DNA of 41,301 nucleotides from an uncultured Oscillospiraceae bacterium (lineage in GTDB: Bacteria > Bacillota > Clostridia > Oscillospirales > Oscillospiraceae). The stretch spans positions 1 through 41,301 of the forward strand of contig CALXEH010000014.1 in the NCBI GenBank assembly GCA_944387285.1. Reading direction: 5' to 3'. The notes beneath the pieces are model-generated. The model saw only the letters and a list, made by a program, of their open reading frames with translations, ran no database searches and was not told the DNA's origin. Shown here in pieces: positions 8,390 to 18,173 of this stretch; the first letter of the stretch is position 1; the number at the start of each line of letters is the position of its first letter. The position numbers and the translations under genes are program-made.

Positions 8390-10786
8390 TCACGTTTCCT
8401 TTTTCATATGCTGCGACGCGGCGCGGAGCATCAGCTTTTTCACCCCGACCTCGTCAAAGTTTATCTCTATCAGCGCGTCCCCGCCCATGGGCGTGAGCTT
8501 GGTTATCTCGCCCCTGCCGAAGGCGCGGTGCAGCACCCGGTCGCCCAGGCCGAACTTCGGCGCCTCGGCAGCAGCCGCGGGCGCAGGGGCCTGCACCGGG
8601 TTCGGCCTCTGCCTGCCTATGGGGTATCTGCCCTGGCCCTGGCGGCGGTATTCATGGCCCTGCGCGGGCCGCGCGCCGCCCTCCTCGAGCTTCTGCACGC
8701 CGACGCCCTGGCGGTCCAAATCCTCCGGCGGTATCTCCTGCGTGAAGCGCGAGGGCAGGTTCATGCTCGTGCGGCCGAAGATCATGCGCTGCCGCGCACA
8801 GCTCAGGTACAGCCGCTCGCGGGCCCTCGTGAGCGCGACGTAGCAGAGCCGCCGCTCCTCCTCCATCTCCTCCGGCTCGCCTATGCAGCGCGCGCCGGGG
8901 AACAGGCCCTCTTCCATGCCCACGACATACACCTCCGGGAACTCCAGGCCCTTCGCGCTGTGCATGGTCATCATCACCGCGCAGTCCGTGTCCCTATCGT
9001 AGCTGTCTATGTCCGTGTACAGCGCGACCTCGTCCAAGAAGCCCGCCAGCGAGGCGTCGCCCGTCTCCTTTATGTAGCCGAGGATGTTGGTCTTCAGCTC
9101 GCTCACGTTCTCGAGCCGGGCCAGGGCCTCGTCGCCGCCCTTTTCCTGCAGCGCGCGGACATACCCGGACTTGTCCAGCACGGCGTCGTAGAGCTGGTCC
9201 ACGGGCAGGGCCTGCGCCAGCTGCCGCAGTTCGGCCATCATGTCCGTGAAGGCGATGAGCTTCGCCGCCGAGCGCTTGAGCTCCTCGTACTCGTTCGCGC
9301 GGGAGATGACCTCGTACAGGCTGCGGCCCTCGCGCAGGGCCGTCTCCTCCGCCGTCTCGATGGTCTTCGCGCCTATGCCGCGCGGAGGCGAGTTGATTAT
9401 CCGCTTGAGCCGCAGGTCGTCCGAGGGCGCGAGTATGACGCAGAGGTAGGCCAGCACGTCCTTGACCTCGGCCCGGTCGAAGAACTTCATGCCGCCGACG
9501 ACCTTGTACGGTATGCCGTTGCGCTTGAAGGCGAACTCCAGCCGGTTCGACTGCGCGTTCATGCGGTAGAGCACGGCGCAGTCGCGGAAATTCCCGCCCG
9601 AGCCGCGGTGGGCCAGTATGCGCGAGGCCACGAACTGGGCCTCGTCGTCCTCGTTCCGGGCGGTGTAGAGCAGCAGCTTGTACCCGTCGCCGGCGTTCGT
9701 CCAGAGCGTCTTGCCCTTGCGCTCCGTGTTGTGCGCGATGACCGCGTTCGCCGCCGAGAGGATGTGCCCCGTGCTCCGGTAGTTCTGCTCCAGCCTTATC
9801 GTGCGGCAGCCCCTGTACTGCTTTTCAAAGTTCAGTATGTTTTCAATGGTCGCGCCCCGGAAGCGGTAGATGCTCTGGTCGTCGTCGCCCACGACGCAGA
9901 TGTTGCCCCAGCCGTCCGCCAGCATGGAGGCCAGCAGGTACTGGAGGTTGTTCGTGTCCTGGTACTCGTCGATGAGGACGTATTTGAACTGCCTCTGGTA
10001 GTGCTCCAGCACGTCCTGGTGCTCCTGGAAGAGCCGGACCGTGTTGTAGAGCAGGTCGTCAAAGTCCATAGCCCCGGCGGCAAAGAGCCGCGCGGCGTAG
10101 ACCTTGTACACCTCGGCTATCTTCCGCAGGCGCGGGTCGGCGGAATTGCCGTACTTCGCGGCAAAGCCCTCGGGCGAGAGCAGCTCGTCCCGCGCGGCGT
10201 CCAGCCGCGCCAGCACGGACTTGGGCGGATACACCTTGTCGTCCAGGTCCATCTCCTTCAAAATGGCCTTCATCACCGAGAGCCTGTCCGAAGTGTCGTA
10301 GATGGTGAAGTCCTTCGGGTAGCCCAGCCGGTCTGCGTCGCGGCGCAGGATGCGCACGCAGGCGGAGTGGAAGGTCCGCGCCCAGATGTCGTTCGCGCGC
10401 TCGCCGAGCATGGCCTCGAGCCTGAACTTCATCTCGTCCGCCGCCTTGTTCGTGAAGGTGATGGCGATGATGCGCCAGGGCTCCACGGGCTCGTAGGCCG
10501 CCAGCCGGCTCGCCTCCTCCGAGGGCCCGGCCTCGAGCACCGCAAGCTCACGCTCGCCCGCGTCCTCGGGCACCTCGTCCGTGTCCGAGCCGCGGCCGTA
10601 TTTGAGCAGGTTCGCGATGCGGTTTATCAGCACCGTGGTCTTGCCGCTGCCTGCCCCAGCAAGAACCAGCAGAGGGCCTTCCGTGGCTAGCACGGCCTCC
10701 CTCTGCATCGGATTGAGCTGCGAGAAGTCGGCTTCTATGATCCGCCTTCGCGCTGCGATATAGCGTCTTTCAAAATCGTTTTTCAT
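8390..10786 (-). CDS. pcrA: ATP-dependent DNA helicase PcrA (UvrD/Rep family)
   Basis: A 798-residue superfamily 1A 3'-5' helicase acting in repair and in removal of proteins and RecA from DNA. Motifs in order: Q-motif region LNPMQREAV, Walker A GAGSGKTT (44-51), Ia AITFTNKAADEM, Walker B IDEYQDTN, VGDDDQSIYRFRGA, IV LEQNYRS, V TMHSAKGLEF and VI VALTRARERLYLS. The C-terminus carries the FGLGDRVLHRAFGRGEI beta module typical of PcrA, which contacts RNA polymerase. Unusual is an acidic insert of about 35 residues (about 65-101) between Walker A and motif Ia, where PcrA normally has a short loop. It is first in a two-gene unit with the EamA transporter and divergent from the transporter fusion; its promoter is at 10796-10824. 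Confidence 0.96.
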   Translation of the reverse strand: MKNDFERRYIAARRRIIEADFSQLNPMQREAVLATEGPLLVLAGAGSGKTTVLINRIANLLKYGRGSDTDEVPEDAGERELAVLEAGPSEEASRLAAYEPVEPWRIIAITFTNKAADEMKFRLEAMLGERANDIWARTFHSACVRILRRDADRLGYPKDFTIYDTSDRLSVMKAILKEMDLDDKVYPPKSVLARLDAARDELLSPEGFAAKYGNSADPRLRKIAEVYKVYAARLFAAGAMDFDDLLYNTVRLFQEHQDVLEHYQRQFKYVLIDEYQDTNNLQYLLASMLADGWGNICVVGDDDQSIYRFRGATIENILNFEKQYRGCRTIRLEQNYRSTGHILSAANAVIAHNTERKGKTLWTNAGDGYKLLLYTARNEDDEAQFVASRILAHRGSGGNFRDCAVLYRMNAQSNRLEFAFKRNGIPYKVVGGMKFFDRAEVKDVLAYLCVILAPSDDLRLKRIINSPPRGIGAKTIETAEETALREGRSLYEVISRANEYEELKRSAAKLIAFTDMMAELRQLAQALPVDQLYDAVLDKSGYVRALQEKGGDEALARLENVSELKTNILGYIKETGDASLAGFLDEVALYTDIDSYDRDTDCAVMMTMHSAKGLEFPEVYVVGMEEGLFPGARCIGEPEEMEEERRLCYVALTRARERLYLSCARQRMIFGRTSMNLPSRFTQEIPPEDLDRQGVGVQKLEEGGARPAQGHEYRRQGQGRYPIGRQRPNPVQAPAPAAAAEAPKFGLGDRVLHRAFGRGEITKLTPMGGDALIEINFDEVGVKKLMLRAASQHMKKET

Positions 10787-10795
10787 AGCCCCGAT

Positions 10796-10824
10796 ATTCT
10801 ATCACAACATTTCCCCGCGCACAA
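10796..10824 (-). promoter_or_regulatory. Predicted promoter of pcrA
   Basis: On the minus strand TTGTGC (10824-10819), 17-base spacer, TAGAAT (10801-10796). The transcript would have a very short leader. Confidence 0.55.
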
Positions 10825-10843
10825 CCCCCATGCTAATCCGTCC

Positions 10844-10872
10844 TTGACTATATTCCCGGCAAATTATAAGAT
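10844..10872 (+). promoter_or_regulatory. Predicted promoter of the amino-acid ABC transporter fusion
   Basis: TTGACT (10844-10849), 17-base spacer, TAAGAT (10867-10872), 26 bases before the GTG start. Confidence 0.6.
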
Positions 10873-10898
10873 AAGGGTGTGAAAGGGGTGATGAGGCC

Positions 10899-13559
<2,661 letters not shown>

Positions 13560-13563
13560 ACAC

Positions 13564-13593
13564 AAAAAAGAGGCGGCACACTGTGCCGCCTCT
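13564..13593 (-). terminator. Terminator palindrome, copy 1 (minus-strand T-run)
   Basis: A 25-bp palindrome (12-bp stem agaggcggcaca, 13569-13593) starting 9 bases after the fusion gene. On the minus strand it is followed by a T-run (13569-13564), so it can end transcripts of the FAD dehydrogenase gene; on the plus strand there is no T-run. Confidence 0.85.
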
Positions 13594-13795
13594 CAGTCTG
13601 TCAAAAAAGCCTCGTAGAGTTTCGCGGCCGCAGCCGCGAAATAAATTTCGATCATTTTCGGCGGCGGCGTGTACGTCGCCGAAAATACTTCTCGCGGAGC
13701 GGAGTGTCGAATCGTCCGCCTCTGGCGGACGACCGAGGCGCGCAGCGCAGCGCTATCCCCTTTGTCGAAGAAGGCAAAGCCTTCTTCGACAAGCT
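13594..13795. mobile_element. ~200-bp palindrome-rich element inserted in a duplicated terminator (MITE/REP-like)
   Basis: Non-coding, between two identical 26-bp terminator copies (13568-13593 and 13796-13821). It is a chain of hairpins: tttcgcggc/gccgcgaaa near 13620, ttttcggcggcg/cgtcgccgaaaa near 13657, cgtccgcc/ggcggacg near 13709, and tgtcgaagaaggc/gccttcttcgaca near 13762-13792. The two ends are weakly inverted (TGTCAAAAAAGCC against TGTCGAAGAAGGC). No open reading frame fits. This looks like a non-autonomous interspersed repeat; the mobile label is inference. Confidence 0.55.
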
Positions 13796-13796
13796 A

Positions 13797-13825
13797 AGAG
13801 GCGGCACACTGTGCCGCCTCTTTTT
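13797..13825 (+). terminator. Terminator palindrome, copy 2 (plus-strand T-run)
   Basis: The same 25-bp palindrome as at 13569-13593, here with a plus-strand T-run (13821-13825) and none on the minus strand. Together the two copies look like the halves of one ancestral bidirectional terminator. Confidence 0.85.
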
Positions 13826-13839
13826 ATGCCTGTTTCCGC

Positions 13840-15234
13840 TCAGGCCAGCTCCCTGCCCATGAGCACGCCCATGGCCGAGGCCATCATGAGGCCCCGCGTC
13901 CAGCCGGAGGAGTCGCCCAGGGCATGCAGGCCCGGGACGTTCGTATTGAAGCGCGTGTCCATCTTCACCTTGTTCGAGTAGAACTTGAGCTCGGGCGAAT
14001 ACAGCAGCGTCTCGTTCGACGCAAAGCCCGGCACGACCTCGTCCATGGCCTTGATGAAGTTGATGATGTTTATCATCGCCCGGTAGGGCATCGCCGCCGT
14101 GATATCGCCCGCCACCGCGTCCACCAGCGTCGGCTTCACGTTAGAGCGGCCGAGCTCCTTCTCCCAGGTGCGCTTGCCGTCCAGGATGTCCCCGAAGCGC
14201 TGCACCAGGATGTGGCCGTTGGCCAGCATGTTCGTCAGCTCGCCCACCTTCTGCGCGTAGGCTATCGGCTGGTTGAAGGGCACCGAGAAGTTGTGCGAGC
14301 ACAGGATAGCCACGTTCGTGTTCGGGCTCTTGAGCTCCGCGCCCTTGAAGGCGTGGCCGTTCACCACCGCGAGGTCGTTGTCGTAGTTCTCCTGGCTCAC
14401 CACGCCGCCGGGGTTCTGGCAGAAGGTACGCACCTTGTTCTTGAAGGGCGCCGGGTAGCCGATGAGCTTCGACTCGTAGAGGACGTCGTTTATCTCCTCC
14501 ATGATCTCGTTGCGCACCTCGACCCTCACGCCGATATCGACGGTGCTGGGCTGGTGCTCAACCCCGTGCTCGGAGCAGATCTTCTCGAGCCAGTCGGCGC
14601 CCCGCCTGCCCGTGGCGACGACCGTGTGCTCCGCGCGGATCTCGAACTCCTTCTTCCCGTCGGAGAGGTAGACGCCGCGGCAGACGTCGCCTTCCATGAT
14701 GAGGTCGCGGCACTCGGTATCGAAGTACATCTCCACGCCGTTGTCCAGCAGGTAGTGCTCTATGCCGAGGTAGACGTCGTGCGCCTTCTCGGTGCCCATG
14801 TGCCGGATAGGGCAGTCCACGAGCTTGAGCCCGGCCTTGATGGCCCGCGCGCGGATCTTCCTGACCTTCTCGTCGTTGCCGACGCCCTCGATATGCTCGT
14901 CCGCGCCGAACTCGAGGTAGATCTTGTCCGCGTAGTCTATCGTCTCCTGCGCCAGGCGCTCGCCTATGAGCGTGGGCAGGTCGCCGCCGACCTCGCAGGC
15001 CAGCGACAGCTTGCCGTCCGAGAACGCGCCCGCGCCTGAAAAGCCCGTCGTGATGTGGCAGACAGGCTTGCAGTTCATGCAGACGCCCGTTTTGGCCTTG
15101 GGGCAGCTGCGCTTTTCCAGCGCCCGGCCCTTCTCGACCATGACTATCTTCTTCCTGCTTCCCCTTCTCAGCATCTCCAGCGCCGTGAAAATGCCCGCGG
15201 GCCCCGCGCCCACGATCACTACGTCTGCATTCAT
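13840..15234 (-). CDS. NAD(P)/FAD-dependent dehydrogenase (BaiN/Thi4-like flavoprotein family)
   Basis: A 464-residue cytosolic flavoprotein. It begins with the FAD-binding Rossmann motif VVIVGAGPAGIFTALEML and the following acidic end VMVEKG. A Cys-rich stretch, CPKAKTGVCMNCKPVCH, follows at about residue 43-59; it is characteristic of this family of uncharacterised FAD-dependent dehydrogenases and could hold a metal or cluster (inference). A second conserved segment, AEHTVVATGRRGADWLEK, and a C-terminal FAD-contacting GLHALGDSSGWTRGLMMASA complete the fold. Electron partner and substrate are unknown. ATG at 15234 is chosen because GGAGG is 9 bases upstream; the longer frame to 15342 runs back over two hairpins and into the tRNA gene. 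The hairpin at 15253-15279 lies just before the ribosome site. Confidence 0.9.
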   Translation of the reverse strand: MNADVVIVGAGPAGIFTALEMLRRGSRKKIVMVEKGRALEKRSCPKAKTGVCMNCKPVCHITTGFSGAGAFSDGKLSLACEVGGDLPTLIGERLAQETIDYADKIYLEFGADEHIEGVGNDEKVRKIRARAIKAGLKLVDCPIRHMGTEKAHDVYLGIEHYLLDNGVEMYFDTECRDLIMEGDVCRGVYLSDGKKEFEIRAEHTVVATGRRGADWLEKICSEHGVEHQPSTVDIGVRVEVRNEIMEEINDVLYESKLIGYPAPFKNKVRTFCQNPGGVVSQENYDNDLAVVNGHAFKGAELKSPNTNVAILCSHNFSVPFNQPIAYAQKVGELTNMLANGHILVQRFGDILDGKRTWEKELGRSNVKPTLVDAVAGDITAAMPYRAMINIINFIKAMDEVVPGFASNETLLYSPELKFYSNKVKMDTRFNTNVPGLHALGDSSGWTRGLMMASAMGVLMGRELA

Positions 15235-15252
15235 CCAAATAACCTCCAAACA

Positions 15253-15279
15253 CAAAAACAGCACGCCGCAAAGCGTGCT
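15253..15279 (-). terminator. Hairpin with T-run in front of the FAD dehydrogenase
   Basis: A 7-bp stem (agcacgc/gcgtgct, 15260-15266 with 15273-15279) followed on the minus strand by TGTTTTTGTG. It ends the tRNA transcript or attenuates read-through into the gene 19 bases further on. Confidence 0.65.
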
Positions 15280-15300
15280 AAAAAATACATGTCTTGGGGA

Positions 15301-15330
15301 GGCCATCTCAGGCTCTCGCCTGAGATGGCC
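15301..15330 (-). other. Perfect 13-bp hairpin immediately 3' of tRNA-Gly
   Basis: ggccatctcaggc/gcctgagatggcc with a tctc loop starts at the base after the CCA end of the tRNA. No direct T-run, so it may be a 3' processing barrier or work with the next hairpin. Confidence 0.6.
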
Positions 15331-15406
15331 TGGAGCGGGCAACGAGGCTCGAACTCGCTACCTCCACCTTGGCAAGGTGGCGCTCTACCGGATGAGCTAT
15401 GCCCGC
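15331..15406 (-). tRNA. tRNA-Gly (anticodon GCC)
   Basis: A 76-base cloverleaf on the minus strand with the 3' CCA encoded. Acceptor GCGGGCA/TGCCCGC, D-arm GCTC/GAGC, anticodon stem CCACC/GGTGG with loop TTGCCAA giving anticodon GCC, T-loop TTCGAGC, discriminator T. All stems pair; only one G-T wobble in the T-stem. Confidence 0.97.
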
Positions 15407-15418
15407 AAAACGTGTGTT

Positions 15419-15446
15419 ATTTTAGCACGTTTTAATTATTTGTCAA
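15419..15446 (-). promoter_or_regulatory. Promoter of tRNA-Gly
   Basis: On the minus strand TTGACA (15446-15441), 16-base spacer, TAAAAT (15424-15419), 12 bases before the tRNA. The -35 box overlaps the stop codon of the preceding lipoprotein gene. Confidence 0.8.
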
Positions 15447-16666
15447 GGGCTTTCCGTAATTTCCGGCGAAGTTTCCGGCGTCTGCGTCACGGGCGGTTCG
15501 CTGTTGGTCGGCGCCGGGCTGCTTTCCGGCGTCTCCTCCGGCCTGGGCTCCTCTATGAGCGCGCCGTAACTGAGCGCGCCCTCGCACTGGGGATAGTTCT
15601 CGTTGTCCCACCAGTAGCGGCCCCACATCTCCCCGTCGCTCATCAGGAATGTGCCCGCGAAGCCCTGCGCGCGCGCCAGGCTCACGTCCACATGGTAGCT
15701 GTCGCCGTCGAGAGTGAGGATGTTCCAGTAGTGCTCCGCGCGGTCGAGTCGGCCCGTGACCACCATGCAGTCCAGGCCCAGGCTGTCGCAGAGAGCCTTG
15801 TAGGCCGCGGCCATGCCTTCGCTTTTTGCGCGGCCCTCGTGCACCGCCGACCACAGCGAGCTGCCGGCGCCCTCGTCGTACTCGCACAGCTCCATGAGCA
15901 CCGTGGCCGCCTGCAGCGCCCGGTGGGGCTCGCTCTGCGAGGTCACCCGCTCTGAGAGCGAGGCCAGCGCCTCCTCCAGCGAGGCCTTCATCGCCTTGAG
16001 CTCCTCGGTCCCGTAGCCGTAGTCCAGGCTTATCTCATATATCCGCTGCAGCCCGCCGCCGGAATACATGCTCACCTCGGTCCTCGGCCGAGCGACGCAG
16101 GAGAGCGGGCTGTCAAAGTACGCCTCCATGATATAGCCCGTCACGTCGTCCTCGCTCGCGCCCGAGGCGCTGACCATCACCACCAGCTCAGTCTCCAGCC
16201 CAGCCAGCGCGGCCCTTATCGCCTCGCGCAGGCCCGAGACCGTGCTCTCGCTCACGATGGCCTCGACTTCCTCAGCCGTGCGGCGGTAATACACATAGAC
16301 CTCCACCTCATAGTAGCCGACTATCCTGTCCAGGTCATAGGAGATGTAGTCCACGGCATAGGCGCCCAGGGCCGTCTCCGTGCTGACCTCCTTCGTCGCC
16401 GCCGCGAGGTCGTCGCTGATGTTCAGGCCGTTATAGTTGCTGAAGTCCAGCGTGCCGCTCTCGGCGTGGGCGGCTATGAGGCTGTTTATGGCGAGCTTCA
16501 GGTCCAGGTAGCTCTTGACCGCCGTGGCCCCGCCGGCAGAGGGGCTGTAGGTGCTCTCGGGAAAGCTCGTCACCGAGATATACTCCTTGTCGAAAACGGA
16601 GGCGCAGCCGCTCAGCGGCGCTGCCAGCGCCGCGCACAGCAATATTAACGCCAGCGCCCTTTTCAC
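15443..16666 (-). CDS. Transglutaminase-like lipoprotein, catalytic Cys replaced by Ser
   Basis: A 407-residue exported lipoprotein (lipobox PLSGC, Cys21). Residues 45-250 contain two poorly conserved alpha/beta regions with YDLDRIVGYYEVEVYVYY and a regular helix around KAMKASLEEALASLSERV. Residues 255-335 match the core of bacterial transglutaminase-like domains: GRAKSEGMAAAYKALCDSLG, EHYWNIL (His312) and YHVDVSLA (Asp327). The expected Cys of the 'vCeGyA' motif is Ser282 (codon AGC), so classical cysteine catalysis is not expected; binding or a serine-based reaction are possible. The last ~40 residues are Pro/Thr/Ser-rich. It starts with GTG (GGGGAGG 8 bases upstream), 23 bases after the LUD gene, and is probably last in the topoisomerase-led run. 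Confidence 0.8.
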   Translation of the reverse strand: MKRALALILLCAALAAPLSGCASVFDKEYISVTSFPESTYSPSAGGATAVKSYLDLKLAINSLIAAHAESGTLDFSNYNGLNISDDLAAATKEVSTETALGAYAVDYISYDLDRIVGYYEVEVYVYYRRTAEEVEAIVSESTVSGLREAIRAALAGLETELVVMVSASGASEDDVTGYIMEAYFDSPLSCVARPRTEVSMYSGGGLQRIYEISLDYGYGTEELKAMKASLEEALASLSERVTSQSEPHRALQAATVLMELCEYDEGAGSSLWSAVHEGRAKSEGMAAAYKALCDSLGLDCMVVTGRLDRAEHYWNILTLDGDSYHVDVSLARAQGFAGTFLMSDGEMWGRYWWDNENYPQCEGALSYGALIEEPRPEETPESSPAPTNSEPPVTQTPETSPEITESP

Positions 16667-16689
16667 GGCCGCACCTCCCCTTTAAAAAC

Positions 16690-17286
16690 TCAGTAGCCGA
16701 GCTCCTCGTTTATGATGACGACCTCGACGGGCATGCCCATCATGGGCTCCATGAGCATGGAGACGCCGCGGCAGATGCGCTCCGGGCTGCGGCAGTCGTA
16801 GCACTTGAGCTCGCCCGTCACGCAGGGCGTGCTCTTGCCGAAACGCCGGGCATTGAGCGGCGCCGCCACGTTCCGCGCGCGCCAGAAGGCCTTCTCCACG
16901 TCCGGACAGACCTTGTTCACGCCCGCGACGATATAGACCTTCTCGTGCCCGTAGAGGTTCGAGGCCACGCGGTTGCCCGCGCCGTCGATATTTATGATCT
17001 CGCCCGTCTCGGCTATGCCGTTCGCGCTCGAGACGTAGATCTGGGCCTTCGCGGCCCGCGCCCGCGCCTCGTTCGGCTCGGTCTTCCAGTGCCAGGCCGT
17101 ATCCGCAGCCTTGCCCTCGAGCTTCTCGTACAACCCGATGGCCTCCACGGTCTTGCTGCCGCCTATGCCGACGGTCTTGTCGGCCAGCTGCTCCGCCAGG
17201 TAGTCCGCCGCCTCGGCGCCCGTCTCAAAATACTTGAACGTGAAGCCGCGGCCCTCGAGATTCTTCTTCAGCCTTTCGATGTCCAT
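16690..17286 (-). CDS. LUD-domain protein (LutC/YkgG-like)
   Basis: A 198-residue cytosolic protein of the LUD (lactate utilisation) superfamily. It follows the family pattern throughout: MDIERLKKNLEGRGFTF.., GIGGSKTVEAIGLYEKL, EPNEARARAAKAQIYVSSA, TGEIINIDGAGNRVASNLYG, KVYIVAGVNKVCPDVEKAFW and a Cys-containing end (CVTGELKCYDC). The single-domain form without the LutB ferredoxin part is common in Clostridia and its role is not settled; other lut genes are absent here. AAGGAG lies 8 bases upstream. It starts 15 bases after yitT, within the same run of minus-strand genes. Confidence 0.92.
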   Translation of the reverse strand: MDIERLKKNLEGRGFTFKYFETGAEAADYLAEQLADKTVGIGGSKTVEAIGLYEKLEGKAADTAWHWKTEPNEARARAAKAQIYVSSANGIAETGEIINIDGAGNRVASNLYGHEKVYIVAGVNKVCPDVEKAFWRARNVAAPLNARRFGKSTPCVTGELKCYDCRSPERICRGVSMLMEPMMGMPVEVVIINEELGY

Positions 17287-17301
17287 TCTGTTTCTCCTTT
17301 C

Positions 17302-18171
17302 TCAGCTCTCGTCGGATATATCGCCGAAACCGTTGCCGTAAACGTTCTTGGCTTCGGTCACGATCAGAAATGCGTGGGTATCAATGGACTTGATTATGCG
17401 CCGAACGTCCATGATCTGGTGCTTCTTGATGACGCAGAGGATGACGTTTTTCGCCTTGCCGGTGTAAGCGCCCTCACCGTGCAGCAGGGTCACGCCGCGT
17501 CCAAGGGTCGCGGTGATGGCGTTCTTGAGCTTGTCGCTCTCATCGCTGATGATATAGCAGACCTTCGACGTGCCCATGCCGTAAAGCACAAGGTCAATGA
17601 CCCGAGTGACAATGAACATGCCTATTATGGCATACATCGCCGCCTCATACTGGTTAAAGATGAGTGCAAAGGCCGCAATAATAACGATGTCCAAAATCAG
17701 GATTATTGTGCCGAAGTTGATATAGGGATACTTCCTGCGCACAAACTTTGCCACTATGTCGATGCCGCCCGTGGTGTCTCCCGCGCGGTAGATGAGGCCG
17801 AGGCCCAAACCGTAGATGACGCCGCCATAGATGGCCGCGAGCAGCAGATTGTCGGTGACCGAAACCGGAATCAGGGCAAATACGTCCATCAGCACCGAGG
17901 AGAGCATCGTGGCCACAAAGGAGCCGATGATAAACTTCAGCCCGAATGCTCTCCAGGCGAGAATGAACAGCGGGATGTTTATAACGATGTTGATCACGCC
18001 GACGGGGATGTCGGTCAGGTAGTTGATGATCATCGCAATGCCGGTGACACCGCCGGCGATGATGTCGTTGGGGTAGAAGAAAAAGCGGAAGCCAACTGCG
18101 TAAATAACGGAACCGAGGACTATGAGCGCATATTCCCGAAGATAGTCCTTAATCGTCTTTGTGTGCAGCAT
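17302..18171 (-). CDS. YitT-family membrane protein (DUF161 + DUF2179)
   Basis: A 289-residue protein of the YitT family, with five or six membrane helices in the first ~200 residues (GSVIYAVGFRFFFYPNDIIAG, GGVTGIAMIINYLTDIPVG) and a soluble DUF2179 domain at the C-terminus (KNVILCVIKKHQIMDVRRII, ending DTHAFLIVTEAKNVYGNGF). The function of the family is not established. ATG at 18171 is chosen over the in-frame GTG at 18174 because the GGAGGAA site is only 2 bases from the latter. The gene begins at the end of the topoisomerase A gene. Codon use is markedly more A/T-rich than its neighbours. Confidence 0.95.
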   Translation of the reverse strand: MLHTKTIKDYLREYALIVLGSVIYAVGFRFFFYPNDIIAGGVTGIAMIINYLTDIPVGVINIVINIPLFILAWRAFGLKFIIGSFVATMLSSVLMDVFALIPVSVTDNLLLAAIYGGVIYGLGLGLIYRAGDTTGGIDIVAKFVRRKYPYINFGTIILILDIVIIAAFALIFNQYEAAMYAIIGMFIVTRVIDLVLYGMGTSKVCYIISDESDKLKNAITATLGRGVTLLHGEGAYTGKAKNVILCVIKKHQIMDVRRIIKSIDTHAFLIVTEAKNVYGNGFGDISDES

Positions 18172-18173
18172 CA

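Noticed and set aside
7451..10690. 1079-codon open frame on the plus strand, antisense to pcrA and the EamA gene
   Set aside because: Its translation is low-complexity Arg/Ala/Leu/His/Val text typical of antisense frames in GC-rich genes, while the minus strand encodes clear PcrA and EamA motifs.
15234..15342. N-terminal extension of the FAD dehydrogenase by 36 codons
   Set aside because: It would translate two hairpins and the 3' end of tRNA-Gly; a GGAGG site fits the ATG at 15234.
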